From contig JBATLL010000013.1 in the NCBI GenBank assembly GCA_049289295.1, positions 1-57,598 of the forward strand: a stretch of 57,598 nucleotides of DNA, in the 5' to 3' direction. The position numbers were made by a program, and so were the translations under genes. Under the pieces are notes generated by a model that was not told the origin of the DNA, made no database searches, and was given only the letters and a program-made list of their open reading frames with translations. Within the stretch, counting starts at the first letter, position 1. Each line of letters starts with the position of its first letter. The DNA comes from BOKV01 sp049289295 (GTDB taxonomy: Bacteria > Pseudomonadota > Alphaproteobacteria > Rhizobiales > Rhizobiaceae). Positions 16,980 through 26,533 of this stretch are shown one piece after another.

Positions 16980-19289
16980 TCATCCCTGCGCTGCCTCGTT
17001 GACGATCTCCCACACGAGATTCGGCGTTACCGGCATGTCCAGCGATTGAATGCCGTACTGACGGTAAAAGGCGTGGCATACGGCGTTCATCACGGCAGGT
17101 GTCGAACCGATGCTGCCCGCCTCCCCCGCGCCCTTGATGCCAAGGGCGTTGGTGATGGAGGGAATATTGCGGGTTTCGAAATGGATATCGGGGAAATCGG
17201 CGGCGCGCGGCATGCGGTAATCCATGAAGGAGGCGGTCAGCAATTGGCCGTCCTCGTCATAGACCGTCCTTTCATGCAGGGCCTGACCAATGCCCTGCAC
17301 AACGCCGCCATGGACCTGGCCTGCGAGCAGGATCGGATTCACGGTCACACCGAAATCGTCAACGATGGTATAGCGCACGACCTCGCTCGTGCCGGTCAGC
17401 GGATCGATCTCGACCTCGCAGACATGGGTGCCGTTTGGATAGGTGGCTTCAGCCTGTTTCCACTCGCCCTGTCCCTTGCGATCATCAGGCGTTGCGGCAG
17501 CAGCGGCGATCTCGGCAAAGGTCATGAAGCGGTCCGTGCCGACTATCTTCGCCTTGCCCTCGACCAGTTCGATGTCAGCGGCCGCCGCTTCGAGCCTGCC
17601 CGCGGCAATGTTCCTGATCTTCTCGGCCAGATCCTCGCTGGCTCGCACGACCGACACGCCGCCCAGTGGAACGGAGCGTGACCCGCCGGTGCCCATCCCT
17701 TTTGACAGTTCGTCCGTGTCACCCTGGTGCAGGTGGATCTTCTCATAGTCGATGCCAAGCTTGTCAGCTGCAAGCTGCGCATAGGCCGTTGCATGACCCT
17801 GACCGTTGGACTGGGTGCCAATCTTCAGAACGAAATCGCCAGACTGGGTGAGTTCGATAAAGGCTGGTTCGGAACCCGCGAACGCACAGGCCTCGATGTA
17901 GGTGGCAAGGCCGATGCCGCGGAATCGGCCGCGTTTCATGGCTTCGTCATTCCTGCTGTCAAATCCCGCCCAATCCGCCCGTTCCATGGCCAGGGTCATG
18001 TGGCCATCGAAATCGCCGACATCATACATGCGCTTTCCGGGCGTGGTGTAGGGCATCTGGTCGGGCCGGATGAAATTGCGCCGCCGAATTTCTTCACGCG
18101 GGATATTCATGTCGATAGCACACTGGTCCACCAGCCGCTCGATGAGGTAGGCAGCTTCGGGACGACCGGCGCCGCGATAAGCATCGACTGGTACAGTGTT
18201 GGTGTAGACACCGCGGAGGTCACAGGCCATGCAGGGAATGTCGTAGACGCCCGTGGTCATCGAAATGCCGAGCGTGGGGATATAGGGGCCGTAGGCATGC
18301 AGGTACGCGCCCATCGCCGCGAGCAGGTTTACCCTGATTGCAAGGAAACGCCCGTTTTCATCCATGGCCATGCTGGCGTGCGCGACATTGTCGCGACCCT
18401 GCGCATCGGCGGTGAAATGCTCGGTGCGGTCGCCTGTCCACTTGACGGGACGGCCTACCCGCTTCGCAGCTTCCATGCACAGCGGATATTCGCGGTAGGA
18501 GAAGACCTTGGTACCGAAGCCTCCGCCGACATCGGCGGTGCGGACCCTGATCTTGTCCTCGCCGATGCCGAAAATGTTCATCATCATGTTGCGGATGCCA
18601 TAGACACCCTGCGAACAGACCACCATCGACCAACGGTCCTCGTTTTCGATCCACTCGGCGAGGCAGGAACGGGTTTCCATGAAATTGCTGACGAGCCGAT
18701 TGTTGACAATCTTCAGCGTGGTGACATGGTGGGCGCTGGCAAAGGCCTTGTCGGTGGCCTCGTAATCCCCGGTGCGGGTGAGGAATGCGACGTTGGTGCC
18801 TGAATCGGGATAGACCAGCGGTGCTCCGGCCTCCAGCGCTTCCTCGGTGCCGGTCACGACATCGAGTGCATCGAAGTCCAGTTCAATCAGTTCGGAAGCA
18901 TCGCGGGCGATCTGGACCGTATCAGCAATGATGAAGGCGATGGCGTCGCCAACATGGCGCACGATACCGTCGCACAGGAGCGGTATATCGCGGTTCGTGT
19001 TCATCGTGCCATCGGGCTGGCGCACCCTCGCCGTGCAGGGCATCGGCTTGAGATGCGCGACATCGGCTGCGGTCATGACCAGATGAACGCCGGGATGGGC
19101 AGCGGCAGCGGTCAAGTCGCCAATCGTGAAGGTGGCGTGGGCGTAGGGTGAGCGCAGGACATATCCGTGCAGCATGCCCAGCGCAGTGAAATCGTCCGTG
19201 TATTTTCCCTTGCCGGTCAGGAAAGCATTGTCTTCCTTGCGGCGCACGGCTGCACCCATGCCGAACCTGGTGGGAGCCATATCGTTCAT
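16980..19289 (-). CDS. CO-dehydrogenase-like (form II) molybdenum hydroxylase large subunit
   Basis: A 769-residue xanthine-oxidase-family large subunit that would bind Mo-molybdopterin cytosine dinucleotide. Visible motifs: GGGFGTK in the first Moco-binding domain, the active-site loop AYRGAGR (the form II 'CoxL' signature, not the AYxCSFR of true CO dehydrogenase), QSNGQGHATAYAQ, and the catalytic Glu in KGAGEAGSIG. The medium FAD subunit and small 2Fe-2S subunit are not adjacent, and no Mo-insertion chaperone is in the window. The true substrate is unknown; form II enzymes oxidise various heterocycles or aldehydes. It is the first gene before the LysE exporter. Confidence 0.92.
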   Translation of the reverse strand: MNDMAPTRFGMGAAVRRKEDNAFLTGKGKYTDDFTALGMLHGYVLRSPYAHATFTIGDLTAAAAHPGVHLVMTAADVAHLKPMPCTARVRQPDGTMNTNRDIPLLCDGIVRHVGDAIAFIIADTVQIARDASELIELDFDALDVVTGTEEALEAGAPLVYPDSGTNVAFLTRTGDYEATDKAFASAHHVTTLKIVNNRLVSNFMETRSCLAEWIENEDRWSMVVCSQGVYGIRNMMMNIFGIGEDKIRVRTADVGGGFGTKVFSYREYPLCMEAAKRVGRPVKWTGDRTEHFTADAQGRDNVAHASMAMDENGRFLAIRVNLLAAMGAYLHAYGPYIPTLGISMTTGVYDIPCMACDLRGVYTNTVPVDAYRGAGRPEAAYLIERLVDQCAIDMNIPREEIRRRNFIRPDQMPYTTPGKRMYDVGDFDGHMTLAMERADWAGFDSRNDEAMKRGRFRGIGLATYIEACAFAGSEPAFIELTQSGDFVLKIGTQSNGQGHATAYAQLAADKLGIDYEKIHLHQGDTDELSKGMGTGGSRSVPLGGVSVVRASEDLAEKIRNIAAGRLEAAAADIELVEGKAKIVGTDRFMTFAEIAAAAATPDDRKGQGEWKQAEATYPNGTHVCEVEIDPLTGTSEVVRYTIVDDFGVTVNPILLAGQVHGGVVQGIGQALHERTVYDEDGQLLTASFMDYRMPRAADFPDIHFETRNIPSITNALGIKGAGEAGSIGSTPAVMNAVCHAFYRQYGIQSLDMPVTPNLVWEIVNEAAQG

Positions 19290-19311
19290 CGTTTCATCCC
19301 TGCCATTGCCG

Positions 19312-19345
19312 GAAAAAGGGAAACCGGCACTGGCTGCCGGTTTCT
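19312..19345 (-). terminator. terminator after aldehyde dehydrogenase gene
   Basis: A perfect 9-bp stem AAACCGGCA / TGCCGGTTT with a 5-base loop (19321-19343), followed on the minus strand by CCCTTTTT. It separates the aldehyde dehydrogenase gene from the molybdenum hydroxylase gene downstream, so these are separate transcripts. Confidence 0.88.
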
Positions 19346-19386
19346 GTTTCGAATGATAGTTTGCCCTGAAGGGGCTGGCAACCGGA

Positions 19387-20823
19387 TCAGCCAGCGCTCA
19401 GTCCGCTGATGATCTTGATCTCGCAGAAATCCTCCAGGCCGAACTTGCCGCCTTCCCTGCCGATGCCCGATTGCTTGTAGCCGCCGAAGGGAATGCCTGC
19501 CGAGAAACCGGCATGATTGATCCTGACCATGCCCGCCCGCAACTGGCGGGCAACGCGCTCGCCCTTTGCATTGTCTTGCGTATGCAGATAGGCGGCCAGA
19601 CCGTAGGGCGTGTCATTGGCGATGGCAACTGCTTCCTCCTCGTCATCGAAGGGGATCATGGCCAGCACCGGACCGAACACTTCTTCGCGGGCAATGCGCA
19701 TGCCGTTGTGAACATCGGCGAAGATGGTCGGGCGCACATAGTAACCGCGATTGAAGCCTTCCGGACGCCCGGGACCACCCAGGACGAGGCGAGCGCCTTC
19801 GGCAATGCCAGCCTCGATCAGTTCCTGCACCTTGTCATACTGCATCTGTGAAACGAGCGGGCCGATATGGTTGCCGTGGTCACGCGTGTTGCCGACCTTG
19901 ACCTCACTGCCATAGCGCACAGCCATGTCGACGACATCGTCGTAGATCTTGCGTTCGACGAGCATGCGGGTTGGCGCATTGCAGGACTGGCCGGTGTTCT
20001 CGAAGCAATGAGTGACGCCGCGCTTGACCGATTTCTCCAGATTGGCATCCGAAAAGATGATGTTGGGCGACTTGCCGCCAAGTTCCAGCGTCACCTTCTT
20101 GATCGTGTCGGCTGCAGCCTTGGAAACAAGGATGCCGGCGCGCGTGGAACCGGTGAAGGACATCATGTCGATATCGGGATGGGAAGACATGACGGAACCA
20201 ACGCCCGGCCCGTCGCCATTGACCATGTTGTAAACGCCTGCGGGGAAGCCCGCCTCGTCCATCCACTCCGTGAAGACGAGGGCGGACAGCGGCGCGATCT
20301 CCGATGGCTTGAGCACGCAGGTGCACCCGACTGCCAGGGCAGGCAGCACCTTCAATGCGATCTGGTTGATGGGCCAGTTCCAGGGCGTGATCAGGCCGAC
20401 GACACCAATCGGTTCATGGCAAACACGCTCGCCCCTGTCGGAGAAGGGATATTCCCACTTGAATTCCTTCAGGGCCTTCAGAAAGCCTTCGAGGTGCCAG
20501 GGGCCACTGCCCGCCTGATCGTTGGTGGCCAGATCGATCGGCGCACCCATTTCCAGCATGATCGCCTCGGCCATCTCGCTGTTGCGCCGTCCCATGATCT
20601 CGAGGAGCTTTTCAAGCAATGCCACACGTTCGCCAAGTGGCGTGGCGCTCCATTTGGGAAATGCCTTGCGCGCCGCCGCAACCGCCTTGTCGACATCGCC
20701 TGCGCTGCCAAGCGAAATGATCGCACAGGGCTCCTCGTTGGACGGGTCGATGACTTCGAAGTCCCGCTTCTGGAGAGGGGCGACCCATTTCCCGTCGATG
20801 TAGAAATTGCGTTTCTCGATCAT
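19387..20823 (-). CDS. NAD(P)+-dependent aldehyde dehydrogenase
   Basis: A 478-residue cytoplasmic ALDH-superfamily enzyme. Catalytic elements are present: TPWNWPINQ (oxyanion Asn), KPSEIAP, FTGSTRAG in the Rossmann fold, the general base Glu in LELGGKSPN, the nucleophile Cys in NTGQSCNAPTRM, and EEVFGPV. The QSCNAPTR loop is typical of the betaine-aldehyde/aldehyde dehydrogenase branch; the substrate is not predictable. The start at 20823 (MIEKRNFYIDGKW) has AAAGGAAAT upstream; an in-frame ATG 56 codons further upstream has no family support. Confidence 0.93.
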   Translation of the reverse strand: MIEKRNFYIDGKWVAPLQKRDFEVIDPSNEEPCAIISLGSAGDVDKAVAAARKAFPKWSATPLGERVALLEKLLEIMGRRNSEMAEAIMLEMGAPIDLATNDQAGSGPWHLEGFLKALKEFKWEYPFSDRGERVCHEPIGVVGLITPWNWPINQIALKVLPALAVGCTCVLKPSEIAPLSALVFTEWMDEAGFPAGVYNMVNGDGPGVGSVMSSHPDIDMMSFTGSTRAGILVSKAAADTIKKVTLELGGKSPNIIFSDANLEKSVKRGVTHCFENTGQSCNAPTRMLVERKIYDDVVDMAVRYGSEVKVGNTRDHGNHIGPLVSQMQYDKVQELIEAGIAEGARLVLGGPGRPEGFNRGYYVRPTIFADVHNGMRIAREEVFGPVLAMIPFDDEEEAVAIANDTPYGLAAYLHTQDNAKGERVARQLRAGMVRINHAGFSAGIPFGGYKQSGIGREGGKFGLEDFCEIKIISGLSAG

Positions 20824-20993
20824 GATCCGATTTCCTTTCAGGCGAGAAGACACGCTTGATGCACGTGGCATCATGTCTGCCGTTGTCTGTTTTGTGTGGT
20901 TTTGGGCCGGTGTGGATACCAACCAAATTCTGGCGTGACATTGCCAGCGGATTGGCCGTCTGACAAGGTCATGTCTGCAGACGGATTCCATTC

Positions 20994-21920
20994 ATGTTGC
21001 CACCAGCCATCCTGAGAAGATTGCAAGCGTTGCCAGACAACGCCAAAGGGTCGCTGGTGCTGCTGTGTGCCGCATTTTTCTTCACGCTGATGGCGACCAG
21101 CGTCAAACTGCTCGGCTCACATCTCCACGTGACCCAGATCCTGCTTGTGCGCCAGATCGTGATGTCGGCCATCGTTGCACCGATGATCCTGCGGGGATTT
21201 CCCGGCGTGCTGGCGACAAGGCGACCGGGCCTGCAACTTGTTCGCATCGGCTTTGCGCTTGCCGCGATGCTGCTGGGCTTCACGGCGGTAATCCACCTGC
21301 CACTGGCCGATGCCACGGCAATTGGCTTCGCCAAGAGTTTCTTTGTCACGATCCTTGCAGTGGTTCTGCTTTCCGAACCGGTGGGGCCGCGCCGCTGGGC
21401 TGCGGTTGCAGCCGGGTTCGCCGGTGTCATCATCATGGTGAAACCGGGCACCGACGGATTTTCCATCTACGGGCTGATGGCGATCGTGGGCGCGGCTTCC
21501 GCGGGTACGGTGATGGTCATCATCCGCATCCTTTCAAGGACCGAATCGAATACGACCATCCTCACCTGGCAAGCCCTGGGGGTGGGACTGATGATGCTCG
21601 TTCCTGCTGTCTGGTTCTGGAAATGGCCCGAGCCCTGGGAGTGGCTGATGCTGCTTGGCATGGGATTCGTCTCCTATGTCGGCCAGATGCTGAACATCAT
21701 GGCCTATCGCCTGGGCGAAGCATCGGTAATGGCATCGCTCGACTATGTCCGACTGATTTACGCAACCATCATCGGTTTTCTCGTGTTCAGCACGCTACCC
21801 GGCGTGAACACCTGGGTAGGCGCAGGGCTGATTGTGGCTGCTTCGATCTACACGATCCGAAGGGAAGCCAGGCGCAAGCAGGTAATCGCTGCTACACCGG
21901 ACGGGCGGGGCCTCAGCTGA
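20994..21920 (+). CDS. DMT family (EamA) transporter
   Basis: A 308-residue inner-membrane protein with ten hydrophobic helices forming two EamA repeats (first about residues 22-155, second about 160-295). LADATAIGFAKSFFVTILAVVLLSEPVG and LGEASVMASLDYVRLIYATIIGFLVF are the paired end-of-repeat blocks. The substrate is probably a metabolite or amino acid but cannot be named. Divergent from the aldehyde dehydrogenase, and its 3' end overlaps the end of pgi by 8 bases (convergent). Confidence 0.92.
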   Translation: MLPPAILRRLQALPDNAKGSLVLLCAAFFFTLMATSVKLLGSHLHVTQILLVRQIVMSAIVAPMILRGFPGVLATRRPGLQLVRIGFALAAMLLGFTAVIHLPLADATAIGFAKSFFVTILAVVLLSEPVGPRRWAAVAAGFAGVIIMVKPGTDGFSIYGLMAIVGAASAGTVMVIIRILSRTESNTTILTWQALGVGLMMLVPAVWFWKWPEPWEWLMLLGMGFVSYVGQMLNIMAYRLGEASVMASLDYVRLIYATIIGFLVFSTLPGVNTWVGAGLIVAASIYTIRREARRKQVIAATPDGRGLS

Positions 21921-23547
21921 CCATCCTGCGATAGGCCCTTATCAGGCCGGTGGTCGATCCATCCCTGCCGGCGGGCAGCTTTGCTCCATCGAGCAGCGGT
22001 TCGATCTGGGTGGCCAGCACCTTGCCCAGTTCCACACCCCACTGGTCGAACGAGTTGATGTCCCAGATGACGCCCTGAACGAAAACCTTGTGCTCGTACA
22101 GGGCGAGGATCTGGCCAAGCGTGTGCGGGTCGAGCTTGCGATAGAGGAAGGTGTTGGAAGGACGGCTGCCGGCAAAGACCCTGTGGGGGGCAAGGGCGTC
22201 GGCTGCCGCCTCGTCCATTCCCCTGGCGATGAGTTCTTCTCTTGCTTCTGCCAGTGTCTTGCCGCGCATCAGTGCTTCGCTCTGGGCAAGGCAGTTGGCG
22301 ACCAGCATCTGATGGTGCCTGCCCAGCTTCTCATGCGGTTGTGCCGCCACGAGGAAATCGCAGGGCACGATCGCTGTGCCCTGATGGATCAGCTGGTAAA
22401 AGGCATGCTGGCCGTTGGTTCCAGGCTCCCCCCAGACCACAGGCCCTGTTTCCCAGTGCACCGGGCCACCGTCGAGAGTGACATGCTTGCCATTTGATTC
22501 CATGTCGAGCTGCTGGAGATAGGCTGGCAGGCGACCAAGGCGATTGTCGTATGGAAGCACTGCGTGGCTGGCGAGACCAAGCAGGTTGCGGTTCCACACG
22601 CCTACCAGCGCCATGATGATCGGGATGTTCGCGTGCGCAGGCGCGGTGCGGAAATGGCAATCGACGGCGTGTGCGCCATCGAGAAAGGCGTCGAAATTGC
22701 GCGGGCCTATCGCAATCATCAGGGAAAGGCCAATTGCGGACCAGACCGAGTAGCGCCCGCCTACCCAGTCCCAGAAGCCGAAGGTACGCTCATCGGCAAT
22801 GCCAAAGGCCCTGGTTGCGGCAAGGTTGGTGGACAAGGCAACGAAATGATTTCCAGCGCGCGCTGCACCCACCCGCCTTGAAATCCAGGCACGGGCCGAC
22901 TGGGCATTGGCCATGGTCTCGGCGGTCGTGAAGGTCTTGGAAGCAACGATGAAAAGCGTGGTTGCGGGATCAAGTTCGCTCAAGGTATCGGCAAGGTCCG
23001 CACCGTCCACATTCGAGACGAAGTGCAGCCGTGGGCCGCGTGCGTAGGGCGACAGCGCACGCGTTGCCATTGCCGGTCCAAGATCCGAACCGCCAATGCC
23101 GATGTTGACGACATCGCGCACCTTTCCGCCGGTAACTTGCAGGCGGGCATTGCGCACGCCATTGGCAAAATGGCGCATGGCGGCGAGCTCGCGCCGGATC
23201 GCGGGCATCACATCCTTTCCATCGACAAGGACAGGTTCGTCCGAACGGTTGCGCAAGGCGGTGTGCAGCACTGCCCTTCCCTCGGTGACATTGATCGCTT
23301 CGCCGCTGAACATTGCATCGCAACGTTTACCAACCCCCGCGGCGCTGCTTAGCTCGATGAGCGCGCCTAGCGCCCTGTCATCAAGACGGTTGCGGGAAAA
23401 GTCGAACACCAGGTCGCCAAGAGTGAGGCTGTAGCGGGAAAAGCGCTTGGGATCGCTGTCGAAAAGCGTGCGCATGGACACGCTTTCAAGGCGCTTTGCA
23501 TGCGGTTCGAGAGACCGGAATTGCCTGCGTGGATCGTAACGGCTCAT
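21913..23547 (-). CDS. pgi: glucose-6-phosphate isomerase
   Basis: Interconverts glucose 6-phosphate and fructose 6-phosphate. The 544-residue protein has the sugar-binding VNIGIGGSDLGPAMATRAL, the SIS-fold SKTFTTAET, and both signature patterns: GGRYSVWSAIGLS and, late, EHKVFVQGVIWDINSFDQWGVELGK, each carrying catalytic residues. Glu in HQGTA context and the final Lys are present. The start is given at ATG 23547; ATG 23475 (MRTLFDSDPKRF) is an alternative since the first 24 residues are poorly conserved in the family. Divergent from pepN across 130 bases. Confidence 0.95.
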   Translation of the reverse strand: MSRYDPRRQFRSLEPHAKRLESVSMRTLFDSDPKRFSRYSLTLGDLVFDFSRNRLDDRALGALIELSSAAGVGKRCDAMFSGEAINVTEGRAVLHTALRNRSDEPVLVDGKDVMPAIRRELAAMRHFANGVRNARLQVTGGKVRDVVNIGIGGSDLGPAMATRALSPYARGPRLHFVSNVDGADLADTLSELDPATTLFIVASKTFTTAETMANAQSARAWISRRVGAARAGNHFVALSTNLAATRAFGIADERTFGFWDWVGGRYSVWSAIGLSLMIAIGPRNFDAFLDGAHAVDCHFRTAPAHANIPIIMALVGVWNRNLLGLASHAVLPYDNRLGRLPAYLQQLDMESNGKHVTLDGGPVHWETGPVVWGEPGTNGQHAFYQLIHQGTAIVPCDFLVAAQPHEKLGRHHQMLVANCLAQSEALMRGKTLAEAREELIARGMDEAAADALAPHRVFAGSRPSNTFLYRKLDPHTLGQILALYEHKVFVQGVIWDINSFDQWGVELGKVLATQIEPLLDGAKLPAGRDGSTTGLIRAYRRMVS

Positions 23548-23677
23548 CAATCATCCCCGAATGTGGTGAACCTGCCCCCCGTGCGAGCAGATTGGCAAAA
23601 CCCGATGCCCGGACTATATGCGGACAGGAACGGGTTCGTGAGTACGATTCCGCAACACCTACAGGAAAGTCTGGATC

Positions 23678-26332
23678 GTGAAAACCAAACTGGGTCAAGT
23701 CGTCCGTCTGAAAGATTACAAGGCACCGGCCTATCGGGCGCGCACCGTCGATCTGGATTTCAATCTCGACCCCGAGCATACGCTTGTTACCGCGCGCATC
23801 TTGTTCGAGCGGGCAAAGGAAACGCCAGTCGGTAGCGCACTTGCGCTAGATGGCGATGAACTCGAACTGGTCTCGGTAGCGGTCAATGGCAAGCCGCTTC
23901 GCGCGGATGCATTCCGCCTGCGCGCCGATGGGCTGACATTGCTCAAGCCACCGTCCGCGCGCAAGTTCACGCTCGAACTGGTGACGCGTATCAATCCACA
24001 GGCCAATACCAAGCTGATGGGGCTTTATCGCACGGGTGGCAATTTCTGCACGCAGTGCGAGGCGGAAGGCTTTCGCAGGATCACCTATTTCCAGGATCGC
24101 CCGGATGTGATGGCGGTCTACACCGTTCGCATGGAAGCCGACGCGAAAGGCAATCCGGTTTTGTTGTCGAACGGAAACCAGGTCGAGGAAGGCAAGACCG
24201 ACAATGGCCGGCACTATGCGATCTGGCATGATCCGCACCCAAAGCCGTCCTATCTCTTCGCCCTCGTCGCCGGCGATCTGGAAAGCATCAGTCAGGACTT
24301 CACCACCGCGTCCGGGCGCAAGGTGAAACTCGGGATTTATGTGGAGAAGGGAAAAGGGGCGAAGGCTGCCTGGGCCATGGATAGTCTGGTGCGATCGATG
24401 CAGTGGGACGAACGCGCATTCGGGCGTGAGTATGATCTTGATGTGTTCAATATCGTCGCCGTGTCGGATTTCAACATGGGCGCGATGGAAAACAAGGGTC
24501 TGAATGTCTTCAACGACAAGTATGTGCTGGCCGATCCCGACACTGCGACTGACGCTGACTATGCCAATATCGAGGCGATCATAGCGCACGAGTATTTTCA
24601 CAACTGGACCGGAAACAGGATCACCTGCCGCGACTGGTTCCAGCTCTGCCTCAAGGAAGGGCTGACGGTCTACAGGGACCAGGAGTTTTCCGCAGACGAG
24701 CGGTCACGGGCGGTCGAGCGCATTGGCGATGTGCGCAATCTGCGGGCCGCGCAGTTTCCAGAGGATGCAGGTCCGCTGGCCCATCCGCCACGCCCGGATG
24801 CCTATCGCGAGATCAACAATTTCTACACCGCGACCGTCTACGAAAAGGGGGCGGAAGTCGTGCGCATGATCGCAACCATTCTCGGGCCGAAGGCGTTTCG
24901 CAAGGGGATGGATCTGTATTTCCGCCGACATGACGGCGAGGCTGCAACCATCGAACAGTTCGTGCGCTGCTTTGAAGAAGCGGGCAAGTGTGACCTTTTG
25001 CAATTTGCGCTGTGGTACACGCAGGCAGGAACACCTCATGTCCCGCTGTCGGCAAACCATGACCGCACGCGCCAGACCCTGACACTGGAGGTCGAGCAGG
25101 CGCACTCGCCTTCGCCCGGCCAGTCGCGCAAGAAGCCGATGCACATACCGCTGCGCATTGCGCTGTTCAACTCACGCGGCGAGCGCATCAAGGTGCGCGA
25201 AGCGGTGGGCGCAGAGAATGACGGTGAGCTCTTCCACCTGCAGAAATCCAGCCACAGGATCGTCTTCTCCGGTGTTTCCGAAAGGCCGGTGATTTCCGTC
25301 AATCGCGGGTTTACCGCGCCGGTGGTCCTGGATTTCGCCCAGTCGAAAAGCGATCTGGCCCTGCTGGCGGCTTTCGACGATGATCCCTTCAACCGGTGGC
25401 AGGCCTATCAGGAATTCGCCATGCGCCAGCTCATTGCCGCGTCGCGCAATCTGGGACGCGGGAAGGCGCCAAACTTCGATGCCAAGCTTGCTGAAACGGC
25501 AGTGGAACTGGCAAGCGATGAAAGCCTTGCGCCTGCCTATCGTGCGCTCGTCATCGGCATGCCGTCCGAAGGAGAGATCGCCCAGGCAATCGGGCGCAAT
25601 GTCGATCCGGAAGCCATTCGCAATGCGCGCAACGCACTCGGGGAAGTCGTCGGCAAGGCACTGGAGCCCGTGCGGGCTTCGATACTCGAAAACCTCGCAA
25701 CACCCGCGCCCTATTCGCCCCACGCTGCCGACGCAGGCAAACGCAGCCTCAAGAGCATCCTTCTGGCTTTTGGCGTGATGGCAGGCAGCGGGGAAGCGGA
25801 GGCAGAAAGCATTGCCGGGTTCGACAAGGCCGACAATATGAGCGAGCGCTTTGCCGCGCTTTCACGCATCGTGCATCTGCATGCTTCACGCAGCACATCG
25901 GCGCGCGCGCTGGAAGCGTTCGAAGCACGCTATCGCGACAATCCGCTGGTAATGGACAAGTGGTTTGCCGTGCAGGCGATTGCGCATGGGCCAAGGCCTG
26001 CCGCGCGCATGAAGGCGCTGATGAAACATCCCGCCTTCTCGATCCGCAACCCCAATCGGGTTCGCTCCCTCATCGGCATGTTCGCCAATGCCAATGCTAC
26101 CGGCTTCAACGCCGCCAATGGCGAGGGGTACGAATTCACCTGCGACAGGATTGCGGAAATCGACCGGCTCAATCCGCAGGTCGCAGCACGCCTGATGACG
26201 GCCTTCCGCTCCTATTCGATGCTGGAGCCGGGCAGGCGCAAGCTGGCGCTTGCCGCCCTTCGCCAGCTTCAGAAAAACAAGGGCCTGTCGCGCGATACCA
26301 GCGACATTTTGACTCGTATCCTGGCCGAATAG
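23678..26332 (+). CDS. pepN: aminopeptidase N, GTG start
   Basis: M1-family zinc aminopeptidase that removes N-terminal residues from peptides in the cytoplasm. The 884-residue length equals that of E. coli-type PepN. The substrate-recognition GAMEN is at 268-272, zinc ligands are His304 and His308 in HEYFHNW and Glu327 in KEGLT, and Tyr of the transition-state loop is in NNFYTATVYEKGAEVVRM. Start is the GTG at 23678 with AGGAAAG upstream; no ATG is near the family's N-terminus. The next gene, pleC, is 201 bases downstream on the same strand. Confidence 0.96.
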   Translation: MKTKLGQVVRLKDYKAPAYRARTVDLDFNLDPEHTLVTARILFERAKETPVGSALALDGDELELVSVAVNGKPLRADAFRLRADGLTLLKPPSARKFTLELVTRINPQANTKLMGLYRTGGNFCTQCEAEGFRRITYFQDRPDVMAVYTVRMEADAKGNPVLLSNGNQVEEGKTDNGRHYAIWHDPHPKPSYLFALVAGDLESISQDFTTASGRKVKLGIYVEKGKGAKAAWAMDSLVRSMQWDERAFGREYDLDVFNIVAVSDFNMGAMENKGLNVFNDKYVLADPDTATDADYANIEAIIAHEYFHNWTGNRITCRDWFQLCLKEGLTVYRDQEFSADERSRAVERIGDVRNLRAAQFPEDAGPLAHPPRPDAYREINNFYTATVYEKGAEVVRMIATILGPKAFRKGMDLYFRRHDGEAATIEQFVRCFEEAGKCDLLQFALWYTQAGTPHVPLSANHDRTRQTLTLEVEQAHSPSPGQSRKKPMHIPLRIALFNSRGERIKVREAVGAENDGELFHLQKSSHRIVFSGVSERPVISVNRGFTAPVVLDFAQSKSDLALLAAFDDDPFNRWQAYQEFAMRQLIAASRNLGRGKAPNFDAKLAETAVELASDESLAPAYRALVIGMPSEGEIAQAIGRNVDPEAIRNARNALGEVVGKALEPVRASILENLATPAPYSPHAADAGKRSLKSILLAFGVMAGSGEAEAESIAGFDKADNMSERFAALSRIVHLHASRSTSARALEAFEARYRDNPLVMDKWFAVQAIAHGPRPAARMKALMKHPAFSIRNPNRVRSLIGMFANANATGFNAANGEGYEFTCDRIAEIDRLNPQVAARLMTAFRSYSMLEPGRRKLALAALRQLQKNKGLSRDTSDILTRILAE

Positions 26333-26533
26333 GCCGGGACAGCGTCCTCCAAAAGACCCCCTTGCCCGGAAATTACCGCTTTTCGGCCAAAGAATCCTGT
26401 GAATTGCCTGATTTGCTTCTTTCAGTTTTCTGCCGCTTGACTCTGGACAAGCCGAATCGAACTGATTCAAATGGAAGTGATTCGGCTGTGCGGCGTTGCC
26501 GGATCTGTCAGGCGGAAAATCGAGGAGGCCAGG

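Noticed and set aside
17727..18803. 358-codon plus-strand open frame
   Set aside because: Antisense to the molybdenum hydroxylase gene, which has all its family motifs.
19867..20859. 330-codon plus-strand open frame
   Set aside because: Antisense to the aldehyde dehydrogenase gene; composition is not protein-like.
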